This document shows positions 44,128 to 52,824 of a stretch of DNA of 64,000 bases, one piece after another (within the stretch, counting starts at the first letter, position 1; each line of letters begins with the position of its first letter). The stretch is from Vreelandella neptunia. Lineage in GTDB: Bacteria > Pseudomonadota > Gammaproteobacteria > Pseudomonadales > Halomonadaceae. Made by a program: the position numbers and the translations under genes. The stretch lies in the NCBI RefSeq assembly GCF_000712975.1, contig NZ_JHQL01000002.1:248001-312000 (forward strand). The letters are read 5' to 3'. Under the pieces are notes generated by a model, which worked only from the letters and a program-made list of their open reading frames with translations, did not search any database and was not told the DNA's origin.

Positions 44128-45423
44128 TTAATACAGCAGTCGTGGCAGGAACAGCACAATGGCGGGGAAAATAAGTACCAACAACGCACGTATGGTACCC
44201 GCAACCCAGAAGGGGGTGACACCACGGAAGATCGTGCCTGTGGATACGTCCGGCAGGACGGCTCGCAATACAAACACGTTCATACCGACAGGGGGTGTTA
44301 TCAAGCTAATCTCAATAACGATGACCACCAGTATGCCAAACCACACCAAGTCGTAACCCAGCCCCGCCACTACTGGGAAAAATACCGGCACGGTGAGCAG
44401 CAACATCGACATGCTTTCAAACACGCAGCCCAGCACCACATAGATCGCTATAATCACTAAAATGACCACAAAAGGTGCCACATTCAAGCCATTAACTAGC
44501 GCCAGCAGGTCACCAGGCAACCCAGCTCGATTAATGAAGTTAGCAAAGATCAGCGCCGTTAATACCACGGCAAACAACATCGCCGTGGTACGCACCGTAT
44601 CCATTAGCACATTCATTAACACCGTGGGCGTTAACGCTCGATGCATCAGCGCAATCAGAAATGCGCCCATCGCACCGATACCGGCCGCTTCGGTCGGCGT
44701 AAACACACCAAGATAAATACCGCCAATCACCAGTACAAATAGCGCCAGCGTACTGCCTACGCTTTTCAGTGCTTGAATGCGCTCTGGCCATGGCACTTTC
44801 TCTGCCGCTGGACCTGCACTGGGGTCGCGCCAGAGCACCCACTTAATGGCACCAATGTAGAGAAAGATGCCAAGAATACCGGGGATAAAGCCAGCCGCAA
44901 ACAACTCACGAATGCTGGTTTCTGTCAGGATTCCGTAAATTACTAGCATGACGCTTGGTGGAATCAAGATACCCAGCGTGCCACCCGCCGCAATGGAAGC
45001 GGCAGCCAGCGAATCCTTATAGCCATATTTACGCATTTGCGGCATGGCAACTCGGCCCATGGTGGCGCACGTCGCTAGACTTGATCCACATATCGCGCTA
45101 AAACCACCGCAGGCAACGATCGTCGCCATCGCCTGGCCGCCCTTGCGATGACCTAGAAAACCATTCGATGCTCGAAATAAGGCATCGGATAATCCCGCAT
45201 GAGAAACAAAGTTGCCCATTAGTATGAACAAGGGTATGACCGACAGGCCGTAATCCATGGCCGTGTCTACCACCCGGCGCGCCGCCATTGCCTCAGCCGC
45301 ATTCCAATTACCGGTCAGTAAGTAGAACCCCGCAAAACCGACAATGCCCATTGCAAACGCCAGGGGCACACGCAGAAACACTAATATCAACAGTACTGCG
45401 AAACCGTACAGCGCTTCAGTCAT
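44128..45423 (-). CDS. TRAP transporter large permease, DctM family
   Basis: A 431-residue membrane protein with typical DctM sequence (ALPFALAMGIVGFAGF-like start and TMGRVAMPQMRKYGYKDSLAAASIAAGGTLGILIPPSVMLVIYG in two parts). It is the transport channel of the third TRAP system of the window. It is last in the leftward dctP-dctQ-dctM order, overlapping dctQ by eight bases, and is convergent with paaZ. Location between phenylacetate and homogentisate genes suggests an aromatic-acid substrate, as inference. Confidence 0.92.
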   Translation of the reverse strand: MTEALYGFAVLLILVFLRVPLAFAMGIVGFAGFYLLTGNWNAAEAMAARRVVDTAMDYGLSVIPLFILMGNFVSHAGLSDALFRASNGFLGHRKGGQAMATIVACGGFSAICGSSLATCATMGRVAMPQMRKYGYKDSLAAASIAAGGTLGILIPPSVMLVIYGILTETSIRELFAAGFIPGILGIFLYIGAIKWVLWRDPSAGPAAEKVPWPERIQALKSVGSTLALFVLVIGGIYLGVFTPTEAAGIGAMGAFLIALMHRALTPTVLMNVLMDTVRTTAMLFAVVLTALIFANFINRAGLPGDLLALVNGLNVAPFVVILVIIAIYVVLGCVFESMSMLLLTVPVFFPVVAGLGYDLVWFGILVVIVIEISLITPPVGMNVFVLRAVLPDVSTGTIFRGVTPFWVAGTIRALLVLIFPAIVLFLPRLLY

Positions 45424-45958
45424 GGGGCTCTCCTTTGCTTAATGGGCCACCGTGTTCAATTACCTTGAATCCCTCAAGCAAATAGAAAACAGCTCGTATG
45501 AGGGTAAGCAGTGCTGAAAGCGCTAGCATGATGGCGATCAATCCGATCAGATAGCCATGGGGTATACGTAAAAACTCGGTCACATCTCCCCAGGAAAACG
45601 CGCGCTCTGCGAGCGACCATACCCGTTGTGCCATCACCCAGAGGGCAGCAGTCACGATCAGGTTGACGATCACTTCACGTATCCAGATAAGCTTTACTGG
45701 GAAAACCGCATCAAGCAGATCGACGCTGACATGCTCTTGGCGCCAACAGACGACCGGCAGCGATAGAAACACCAACGCCGCCAGCATCAGTTGAGTTAGC
45801 TCCACAGCACCAAGAATAGGGGAATTAAAAAAGTAGCGGCCGCCTACGTCAGCAGTGGTCAACAGCATCATGCCAAAGAGGGTAGCGCCTGCCACCCCCT
45901 CCAACATCAGCTGCAGAACCCGACTAACGCGCGTAGCACGTGCCATTTGGGTTTGCAT
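45416..45958 (-). CDS. TRAP transporter small permease, DctQ family
   Basis: A 180-residue membrane protein with four hydrophobic segments and the DctQ-like TTADVGGRYFFNSPILGAVELTQLMLAALVFL stretch in two parts. It pairs with the large permease encoded next and overlaps it by eight bases. The binding-protein gene precedes it by 30 bases on the minus strand. Confidence 0.88.
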   Translation of the reverse strand: MQTQMARATRVSRVLQLMLEGVAGATLFGMMLLTTADVGGRYFFNSPILGAVELTQLMLAALVFLSLPVVCWRQEHVSVDLLDAVFPVKLIWIREVIVNLIVTAALWVMAQRVWSLAERAFSWGDVTEFLRIPHGYLIGLIAIMLALSALLTLIRAVFYLLEGFKVIEHGGPLSKGEPHD

Positions 45959-45988
45959 GATTGCTCTCCGTCCAGCGCCAGTGGAAAC

Positions 45989-47062
45989 TTACTCTGCGTT
46001 GTCTGGTACTAGTTCATCTGGCACTAAGCTGCTAACGCTCTCTTCTTCCGCTGCAGCGACCAGCTGTTCGCGATAGAACTCGATAGCGGCCATCGCATCC
46101 ACGTTACGGTTTTCTGAGACAGACTCAGCCCACTCAGCAATCATGTTGTCACTCATACTTTTCAGCGTATTGAGGTCGTCATCACCTAGCTCAGTAAAGG
46201 TGTGGCCAAGCTCTTCTGCAAAGTCGACGCCCCGCACATCGGATACGTCCATCATGTAACCGAACAGGCGAGATAAACGCTCACCAGAAACAGATTCGAC
46301 AGCTTCACGATCTTCAGGCGACATTTCATCCCAGATCATTGGGTTAACAACAATGGTGAAACTGCCGCGGTAGAAGCCGCCATCAACTTTAAGGGTGTAG
46401 GGGAAAATTTCTGCGACACGGAAGCTGCGCAGCCCTTCAGGCACTAGCATGGCACCGTCGATAACGCCTTGTGAGCCTGCTTCATAAACGCCAGTAGGCG
46501 GCAGTGCAACACCGGTCAGTTCTAGGGCATTGGAGAGATCCCCCATTACGCCGCCGCCAACGCGAATACGTTTGCCTTTAAGGTCTTCTAAGGTGTCGTA
46601 CTGCTCGCTGCTGAAGATCCAACCCGGGCCATGAACACCGGCAGCGACTACATCAACACCACGGTGTTCGCCAGCAGATGCTAAGTATTCTTGATGAGTG
46701 CGCCAGTAAGCGCTAGACGCGTTTTCTGATGAGAACTCCTGAAAGGTGGGGAATTCCGGAAGTTTGGTTAGTTGAAAGCGGCCCGTGTTATAGCCGTGGA
46801 AAACCCAGGTTGCATCAGCGATACCATCGGCAACCATTTCCATTTGGGAAACAGGGGGCCCCATATCATGTATCACGTCTACCGTGACGCGTCCTTCCGT
46901 GGCTTCTTCAATCCACGCTTTCCACGTTGGCCATACGATGGTGTTGATACCGTGGTTAGGGCCAGCCCAGGTACTCACGGTGATGGTTGTTTGTGCTAAG
47001 GCGGGCGTGCTCAATGTTGCGGCAGCGATAGCGCCAATCATCAGGTTTGTTGTTTTGTTCAT
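45989..47062 (-). CDS. TRAP transporter substrate-binding protein, DctP family
   Basis: A 357-residue periplasmic protein with a signal peptide ending in STPALA near residue 23 and a mature start QTTITVSTWAGPNHG. The substrate-contact segment is LKGKRIRVGGGVMGDLSNALELTGVALPPTGVYEA (split), where the arginine of the DctP family is kept. It belongs to a subgroup with STWAGPNHG-like N-termini distinct from the two other DctP proteins here. A ribosome site AGGAAAG precedes ATG at 47062. The substrate is not established. Confidence 0.92.
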   Translation of the reverse strand: MNKTTNLMIGAIAAATLSTPALAQTTITVSTWAGPNHGINTIVWPTWKAWIEEATEGRVTVDVIHDMGPPVSQMEMVADGIADATWVFHGYNTGRFQLTKLPEFPTFQEFSSENASSAYWRTHQEYLASAGEHRGVDVVAAGVHGPGWIFSSEQYDTLEDLKGKRIRVGGGVMGDLSNALELTGVALPPTGVYEAGSQGVIDGAMLVPEGLRSFRVAEIFPYTLKVDGGFYRGSFTIVVNPMIWDEMSPEDREAVESVSGERLSRLFGYMMDVSDVRGVDFAEELGHTFTELGDDDLNTLKSMSDNMIAEWAESVSENRNVDAMAAIEFYREQLVAAAEEESVSSLVPDELVPDNAE

Positions 47063-47423
47063 TTTTCTTTCCTCTGGTCGTCACGAACTGGGAGCCAAAC
47101 GTGATACCTTATTTTTGTAATAAAAAAAATATTCGAATCACGTTTATTATCACAATGCCTGCAGATACATGGATCGCGCAACGATCCATCGACTAATAGA
47201 TGATAATACTTAAGTATAGTGATAAATTATTATTTTAAATTACAACCACTTAAATCACATTGATTTGCCTTTGAGCGTTTCAAAGCTGCTGTTTTCAATT
47301 ACTTTTCTAGCTCACCATTTTTGTTACACAATTTGTTTCTGAAAGCCCATAAGCGACACGCCATAACCAAAAAAAAGCGTGATAACTGGCACAGAAAGCC
47401 GAGAGAGGTATTTCACGAGTGCT
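47063..47423. other. intergenic region upstream of the third TRAP operon
   Basis: About 360 AT-rich bases, no gene. It holds two symmetric sequences on the likely promoter side of dctP: a perfect 8-base inverted repeat at 47169-47189 and a 12-base palindrome at 47206-47217. Confidence 0.6.
47169..47189. promoter_or_regulatory. inverted repeat upstream of the third TRAP operon
   Basis: ATGGATCG and CGATCCAT are perfect arms around CGCAA, about 110 bases upstream of dctP. Shape and spacing suit a dimeric repressor. A palindrome ATACTTAAGTAT follows at 47206-47217. Confidence 0.55.
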
Positions 47424-47912
47424 TTATCCAATCCTCTCCAACTGCCGTTCAAGCTTGCGCATGGTGTTAAGCAAGTCACGATATTCACCAACGCTCAGAG
47501 TCGACACCAGATCGGCTTCCCACGTCTGAGCTTCAGGCACTAACTTATTAAGTAGCGCTTGCCCGGCTTCTGTTAGCTGCAAATCATGTAGCCGCTGATC
47601 CTGCTGCGAAGGAGTGCGGCTGATCAAACCACGCTCTTCCAACGACTGAATAGCCCGAGACACGCGCGCCTTGTCCATATTGGTATAGGCACAGACCTTC
47701 TTGGCGGTTAAATCATCGCAGTGGCTAAGCCACGCCAGCACGCGCCATTGCGCGATATTGAGCTGATAAGACTCAGCATAAAGTGCTTCAAGCGCTTGGC
47801 TGATACGGTCAGCGAGGCGGTTCAGCTGATAGGGTAAAAACTGATTTAGGTCTAACTCTGCCCTGGCTGAAGATTCCAAAGGTGTTTCGTTGTCTGCTTT
47901 ATCCATCGTCAT
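47424..47912 (-). CDS. MarR-family transcriptional regulator
   Basis: A 162-residue winged-helix protein with the MarR core: NIAQWRVLAWLSHCDDLTAKKVCAYTNMDKARVSRAIQSLEERGLISR in sequence, and a wing with QDQRLHDLQLTEAG. ATG at 47912 follows AGGAG at good spacing; an in-frame extension to 48005 lacks one and is rejected. It lies upstream of, and divergent from, the MBL/hydroxylase/hmg genes and in line with the TRAP operon, so it probably controls homogentisate-pathway expression. MarR proteins commonly sense aromatic acids. Confidence 0.88.
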   Translation of the reverse strand: MTMDKADNETPLESSARAELDLNQFLPYQLNRLADRISQALEALYAESYQLNIAQWRVLAWLSHCDDLTAKKVCAYTNMDKARVSRAIQSLEERGLISRTPSQQDQRLHDLQLTEAGQALLNKLVPEAQTWEADLVSTLSVGEYRDLLNTMRKLERQLERIG

Positions 47913-48099
47913 GGTGTTTCTCCTAGCGCCGCCATTTATCGGTGGGGAGTGAAAAAAAACAGCACGATAGCTGGGAATATCGGCACCAGCAATGCACCTA
48001 CTCACCCCTCACTTATCCTCTACTGCTCTCCAGCCGTTTCCCACGTGGCGATATAGTAGCGTCATAGCAGCAGACGCATTACCAGCGTTACTGGCATCA

Positions 48100-48115
48100 C
48101 TAATTGTTAAATTAG
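48100..48115. promoter_or_regulatory. 16-bp inverted repeat
   Basis: CTAATT and AATTAG are perfect arms around GTTA, in the control region between marR and the MBL-fold gene. It may be a second MarR-protein site. Confidence 0.45.
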
Positions 48116-48298
48116 CAGACCTTTAATGAAACTAACCCTAGGAGGAACACTGCCGCTAGATGATCTCTTATGCAACTAATTTGCGTATTATGATTATTAG
48201 ACTTAGGTATTAAAATGCAACAAACAGCTGATTTTTTAGGCATTATTGCCTTTATCTTGCAAAAACATGGCTAGTAACCACGTAGCATACTGGACATT

Positions 48299-48316
48299 TA
48301 GTTTCATAAGAAACTA
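48299..48316. promoter_or_regulatory. MarR-type palindrome upstream of the MBL/hydroxylase/hmg operon
   Basis: TAGTTTC and GAAACTA are perfect 7-base arms around ATAA. This size and sequence type is common for MarR-family operators. It lies in the likely promoter of the MBL-fold gene, with the marR gene divergent. Confidence 0.6.
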
Positions 48317-48366
48317 TCCTCCTGGCATACAAAGATCTGAATCACCCTGATAGCACCGGAGATACC

Positions 48367-49335
48367 ATGAGCAAGAAGTTTGCATCCCATGCCGACACCG
48401 AAGAAAAACAGATCAGTTTCATCAAGCTGGCAGAAGGGCTTTACGCTTACACGGCTGAAGGTGACCCCAATACCGGCATCGTGATTGGCGATGACAGCGT
48501 GATGGTCATCGACACCCAGGCCACGCCCATCATGGCCCAGGACGTTATCCGCCGTATCCGCGAAGTGACTGATCTACCAATTAAGCATGTGGTCATGTCT
48601 CACTATCACGCCGTCCGTGTACTGGGGGCTTCCGCGTATAACGCTGAGAACATCTACGCAAGCCAGAACACTTATGACCTAATTGTCGAGCGTGGACAGC
48701 AAGACTATGAATCAGAAGTTGGCCGTTTCCCGCGCCTGTTCAAAGGCGTCGATTCTGTCCCTGGTTTAACTTGGCCAACCATTGTCTTCCAGGAAAAACT
48801 GACCGTCTTCATGGGTGAGCGCGAGGTACAGATCATCCACTTGGGCCGCGGACACACCAAGGGCGACACCATCGTCTGGTTACCGAAAGAAAAAATCATG
48901 TTTGCCGGTGACCTCGTTGAGTATGGTGCCACTCCTTATACCGGTGACGCTTACCACGAGGACTGGCCGGCCACGCTTGATCGCCTCCAGGCCATGCAGC
49001 CTCAAAAGCTGGTGCCCGGCCGTGGCGACGCGCTACAGACTGCCGAGCAGTGCCAGGAAGCTATCCAAGGCACCCGCGACTTTTTGAATGATATGTATGG
49101 AAGTGTCAAAGCAGGCAAGGCGGCGGGCAAATCGCTCTCCGAGTGCTACGCCGACACCTACGCATTGCTGAAACCAAAGTATGGCCATTGGGTCATCTTC
49201 GACCACTGTGTGCCTTTCGACATCACGCGCTGCTATGACGAAGCAGGCGGCGAATACCCAGATCCCCGCATTTGGACAGCAGAGCGCGATACCGCTATGT
49301 GGCACTCGCTGCAGGACGCTGTCGAAAATCAGTAA
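48367..49335 (+). CDS. MBL-fold metallohydrolase-like protein with a reduced metal site
   Basis: A 322-residue protein of the metallo-beta-lactamase superfamily. The usual HxHxDH motif reads HYHAVR at 79-84, so the Asp and second His of the second metal site are Val and Arg. The first-site histidines (79, 81, 163 in GRGHTKGD) and the bridging Asp 182 (AGDLVEY) remain, while the later PGHG histidine is Arg 219 (PGRG). A single-metal or altered site is therefore expected. It starts the operon with the flavoprotein hydroxylase and hmg genes; it may hydrolyse an ester or lactone by-product. The function is unknown. Confidence 0.85.
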   Translation: MSKKFASHADTEEKQISFIKLAEGLYAYTAEGDPNTGIVIGDDSVMVIDTQATPIMAQDVIRRIREVTDLPIKHVVMSHYHAVRVLGASAYNAENIYASQNTYDLIVERGQQDYESEVGRFPRLFKGVDSVPGLTWPTIVFQEKLTVFMGEREVQIIHLGRGHTKGDTIVWLPKEKIMFAGDLVEYGATPYTGDAYHEDWPATLDRLQAMQPQKLVPGRGDALQTAEQCQEAIQGTRDFLNDMYGSVKAGKAAGKSLSECYADTYALLKPKYGHWVIFDHCVPFDITRCYDEAGGEYPDPRIWTAERDTAMWHSLQDAVENQ

Positions 49336-49408
49336 GTGCTTACTAGAGACACCCACTGATCACGCCCAGCGTCGGGAGCTATTCCCCGACGCTGCAGGGG
49401 AGCAATAG

Positions 49409-51139
49409 ATGCCAACTACCTATAAAAATCCTGTCTATCCTTACCGACGCCCGCCCGAACTCGATAGTCAAAACGTTCGCCATTGCCCGGTGGTGATTGT
49501 TGGTGCCGGACCCAGCGGCCTCGCCGCCGCTATTGATTTAGCTAAGCAGGGCATTCACTCCATTGTCCTCGACGATAACAACACCGTTAGCGTGGGTTCC
49601 CGGGCGCTGTGCTTTGCCAAGCGTTCACTGGAAATTGTCGACCGTTTGGGCTGTGTCGAGCCGATGCTTGAAAAAGGCGTCACTTGGCAGCACGGTCGCG
49701 TCTTTTTCCAAGACCGCGAAGTGTACGACTTTAACCTGCTGCCCGAAGACGGCCATCGCATCCCGGCCTTTATTAACTTGCAGCAGTATTACTTTGAAGA
49801 GTTTCTGGTCAACCGCGCTCACGACTTTGCTGAACAGATTGATCTGCGTTGGAAACACAAGGTCATTAATGTCGATGCTCAGCCTGACAGCACCACCCTC
49901 AACGTCTCTACTCAGGATGGTGATTATCAACTGACCTGTGACTACCTTCTTGTCGCGGATGGCGCTAACAGCCGAATTCGCGACATGCTGGGCCTTGAGT
50001 GCAAAGGCCAGGTATTCCAAGACCGCTTCCTGATTGCTGATGTGGTGATGAAGGCCGACTTCCCGACAGAACGCTGGTTCTGGTTTGATCCGCCCTTCCA
50101 CCCCAATCAATCAGTACTGCTACACAAAGAACCCGACAATGTGTGGCGTATCGACTTCCAGCTAGGCTGGGACGCTGACCCGGAAGAAGAGAAGAAAGAA
50201 GAGAACATTCGCCCACGGGTACAAGCCATGCTTGGACCAGACGTGGAGTTCGAGCTTGAGTGGGCCAGTGTCTACACTTTCCGCTGCCGTAAAATGGATA
50301 ACTTTATTCATAACAGCGTGATATTCATGGGCGACGCGGCTCATCAGGTTTCCCCCTTCGGTGCCAGGGGAGCCAACGGTGCCCTGCAGGGCGTAGACAA
50401 CTTAGTCTGGAAGCTTGCTCGAGTGCTCAAACAGCAGGCACCTAAAACGCTACTGTCCACATACAACACTGAGCGCCAGCACGGCGCGGCAGAAAACCTC
50501 CTTAACTCTACCCGCGCCACCGACTTTATTACCCCGAAGAGCCATATTAGCCACGTGTTCCGCGATGTGACGTTGGAGCTGGCTGAGAAGCACCCCTTCG
50601 CACGTAGTCTGGTCAACAGCGGCCGACTCTCTATGCCGTGTCGCTATGACCACTCGCCGCTCAATACGCCCGATGTGGATGGCGGCCCAAGTGAGTTGCG
50701 CCCCGGCAGCCCCATTAAAGATGCCCCTATTCGAGTAGGCGAAGAGAACGCCTGGCTACTCAATCAGTTTGGCGATGGCTTTGTGTTGCTGCTCGACGGC
50801 CGTGCTGATGATCAACACGACGCTACTGTGTTGAAAGACCTAGATACTCTGCTAGAGCGACGCCCCGATGTCAGCCTAGTGATCGTTGGCCCCACGCCGC
50901 AGGCGCTCAGCACGCTACCGCGCACCACCGTGGTGGATGATGCTGAAGGACTAGTCACCCAGCGATACGGCCTGAAAGCAGGTGCCGGGTACCTTATCCG
51001 TCCCGACCAACACGTTGCTGCTCGCTGGCACGCCATCACTGCCCACCAGGTTGAAGATGCCTTAGACCGCGCGCTGGGCGTGCATCTTGCGGGTACCGCT
51101 GACACTACCTTTCAGGAGCGTTGCCATGCCAAGGCTTGA
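49409..51139 (+). CDS. FAD-dependent aromatic hydroxylase (MhaA-like)
   Basis: A 576-residue class A flavoprotein monooxygenase (FAD_binding_3). Motifs are the dinucleotide-binding VVIVGAGPSGLAAAIDLAK at about 28-46, the DG-like region VADGANSRIRDMLGL and the second FAD motif FMGDAAHQVSPFGARGANGA. The C-terminal thioredoxin-like domain of phenol-hydroxylase relatives follows. With its small partner it resembles MhaA, which hydroxylates 3-hydroxyphenylacetate to homogentisate, matching the downstream hmg genes. Ribosome site GGGGAG precedes ATG 49409. The exact substrate is unproven. Confidence 0.85.
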   Translation: MPTTYKNPVYPYRRPPELDSQNVRHCPVVIVGAGPSGLAAAIDLAKQGIHSIVLDDNNTVSVGSRALCFAKRSLEIVDRLGCVEPMLEKGVTWQHGRVFFQDREVYDFNLLPEDGHRIPAFINLQQYYFEEFLVNRAHDFAEQIDLRWKHKVINVDAQPDSTTLNVSTQDGDYQLTCDYLLVADGANSRIRDMLGLECKGQVFQDRFLIADVVMKADFPTERWFWFDPPFHPNQSVLLHKEPDNVWRIDFQLGWDADPEEEKKEENIRPRVQAMLGPDVEFELEWASVYTFRCRKMDNFIHNSVIFMGDAAHQVSPFGARGANGALQGVDNLVWKLARVLKQQAPKTLLSTYNTERQHGAAENLLNSTRATDFITPKSHISHVFRDVTLELAEKHPFARSLVNSGRLSMPCRYDHSPLNTPDVDGGPSELRPGSPIKDAPIRVGEENAWLLNQFGDGFVLLLDGRADDQHDATVLKDLDTLLERRPDVSLVIVGPTPQALSTLPRTTVVDDAEGLVTQRYGLKAGAGYLIRPDQHVAARWHAITAHQVEDALDRALGVHLAGTADTTFQERCHAKA

Positions 51140-51326
51140 ATTGAATCCCAACTTCACTGACCCGGATGCGTTTTACGCGGCACTCACCGCACTACACCGC
51201 GACCGCAGCGAAGCCGACAGCGAACGCATCAATGCACGCTTGATTTTGCTACTGGCTAACCACATCGGCGACCAAGCGGTGCTTGAAGAAGCGATGTCCC
51301 ATGCGGTGGCTGATGGCGATCAATAG
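51126..51326 (+). CDS. DUF2783-like small partner of the hydroxylase
   Basis: A 66-residue helical protein starting MPRLELNPNFTDPDAFYAAL and containing ARLILLLANHIGD. Such proteins sit beside FAD hydroxylases in aromatic pathways; MhaB of Pseudomonas is a small coupling protein in this position. ATG 51126 overlaps the hydroxylase gene by 14 bases and follows CAGGAG. The longer reading from 51087 is rejected. A paralogue with the same helix pattern is encoded at 60369-60611 beside a second hydroxylase. Confidence 0.75.
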   Translation: MPRLELNPNFTDPDAFYAALTALHRDRSEADSERINARLILLLANHIGDQAVLEEAMSHAVADGDQ

Positions 51327-51335
51327 CCGCGCCTT

Positions 51336-51381
51336 AAGTTTATAAAAAGGCAGGTTTATAAAAGATAGGTTTAGCAAAATA
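51336..51381 (+). repeat. approximate 15-bp tandem repeat before hmgA
   Basis: Three degenerate units (AAGTTTATAAAAAGGC, AGGTTTATAAAAGAT, AGGTTTAGCAAAATA) fill the gap between the DUF2783-like gene and hmgA. Confidence 0.6.
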
Positions 51382-51407
51382 ACGTTCAAATAAAGCAGGA
51401 CTAAACA

Positions 51408-52718
51408 ATGACTGAACAATTAAAGTATCAAAACGGCTTTCATAACCACTTTTCAACCGAAGCGCTGCCAGGTGCACTGCCGATTGGGCAAAACTCACCG
51501 CAAAAGTGCGCTTACGGCTTATATGCAGAACAGCTCACTGGCTCCGCATTTACAGCACCACGTCATCAAAACTTTCGTAGCTGGCTTTACCGCATTCGCC
51601 CTTCAGTGGTTCAAAGTGCTTACCAACCACTAGAAAATAACAAAGACGTACACACCGCCCCATTAGAACGCCCAGCAGCCGACCCTAACCAAATGCGTTG
51701 GGACCCCGTTGCGATACCAGATGCCCCGACTGACTTTATTGATGGTTTATTCACCATTGCAGTCAACGGGGATGCAGGCACCCAGGCTGGCGTGGGCGTA
51801 CATGTTTATACGTTCAATGAAGACATGACCGAGCGTTTTTTCTACAACGCAGATGGCGAACTGCTCTTCGTTCCGCAGTTGGGTGCTATACGCCTGCGCA
51901 CCGAATTTGGTGAACTTGAGATTGATAACGGTGAAATTGCCGTTATTCCGCGCGGTGTGAAATTCCAAGTGCGCAGAGCGCAAGGTGTCGATGCTGCGCG
52001 AGGATATATTTGCGAGAACTACGGCAGCCCGTTAGAGCTACCCGGCCTTGGGCCTATTGGGGCTAACGGCTTGGCAAACCCGCGCGACTTCCAAAGCCCA
52101 GTAGCGGCTTATGAAGATCTAGAGGGTGATTACCGCTTAGTGGCTAAGTTCTCTGGTCGTTTCTGGGAAACTAAACTAAACCATTCGCCGTTAGACGTAG
52201 TGGCGTGGCACGGTAACTGCGCGCCGTATAAATATAACCTCGCTAATTTTAACACCATTAACACGGTGAGCTTCGACCATCCAGATCCTTCAATCTTTAC
52301 CGTATTGACGTCACCTTCCGATACAGCGGGAATGGCAAATCTGGATTTTGTAATCTTCCCACCGCGCTGGATGGTTGCCGAGAATACCTTTAGGCCACCC
52401 TGGTTCCATCGCAACCTGATGAGCGAGTTTATGGGGCTTATCCACGGTGAGTACGATGCAAAAGCGGAAGGCTTCACCCCCGGCGGTGCCAGCCTGCACA
52501 ACTCAATGTCGCCCCATGGCCCGGATGCTGAAACCTTTGAAAAAGCCTCCAACGCTGAGCTTAAGCCTCAGTTCCTAGGGGATACGTTGGCCTTCATGTT
52601 CGAAAGCCGCTACTTATTCCATCCAACCCCCGCGGCACTAGAGGCTGACTTCCGCCAACGTGACTATGTGGATGTTTGGTCGACGCTGCGCTCGCACTTC
52701 GACCCAAGCAAGCCCTAA
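51408..52718 (+). CDS. hmgA: HmgA, homogentisate 1,2-dioxygenase
   Basis: A 436-residue iron dioxygenase matching the family from the start ([26 protein letters not shown]) to the metal region [15 protein letters not shown], with further ligands around [12 protein letters not shown]. It cleaves homogentisate to maleylacetoacetate. ATG 51408 follows AGCAGGA. The final codons and stop lie inside the first unit of a 16-base tandem repeat. Confidence 0.95.
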   Translation: MTEQLKYQNGFHNHFSTEALPGALPIGQNSPQKCAYGLYAEQLTGSAFTAPRHQNFRSWLYRIRPSVVQSAYQPLENNKDVHTAPLERPAADPNQMRWDPVAIPDAPTDFIDGLFTIAVNGDAGTQAGVGVHVYTFNEDMTERFFYNADGELLFVPQLGAIRLRTEFGELEIDNGEIAVIPRGVKFQVRRAQGVDAARGYICENYGSPLELPGLGPIGANGLANPRDFQSPVAAYEDLEGDYRLVAKFSGRFWETKLNHSPLDVVAWHGNCAPYKYNLANFNTINTVSFDHPDPSIFTVLTSPSDTAGMANLDFVIFPPRWMVAENTFRPPWFHRNLMSEFMGLIHGEYDAKAEGFTPGGASLHNSMSPHGPDAETFEKASNAELKPQFLGDTLAFMFESRYLFHPTPAALEADFRQRDYVDVWSTLRSHFDPSKP

Positions 52719-52772
52719 CACTATCAAGCCCTAATACTATCAAGCCCTAATACTATCAAGCCCTAATACTAT
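52709..52772 (+). repeat. 16-bp tandem repeat, four copies, starting inside hmgA
   Basis: CAAGCCCTAACACTAT is followed by three identical CAAGCCCTAATACTAT copies (52709-52724, 52725-52740, 52741-52756, 52757-52772). The hmgA stop codon TAA (52716-52718) is part of the first copy. Confidence 0.93.
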
Positions 52773-52824
52773 TATGACGGGTGGGGTTTGCCTGCCCCGC
52801 CCTGACGACAAGGATTGAATCACC

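Larger units (their letters stand above)
47913..48366. other. divergent promoter region between marR and the MBL-fold gene
   Basis: About 450 bases with no supported gene. Two symmetric elements are seen: CTAATT/AATTAG (48100-48115) and TAGTTTC/GAAACTA (48299-48316), the latter about 50 bases before the MBL-fold gene. These fit a MarR-type control region. Confidence 0.65.

Noticed and set aside
47913-48005. 31-residue N-terminal extension of the MarR protein
   Set aside because: The AGGAG ribosome site is placed for ATG at 47912, and the extension is not MarR-like.
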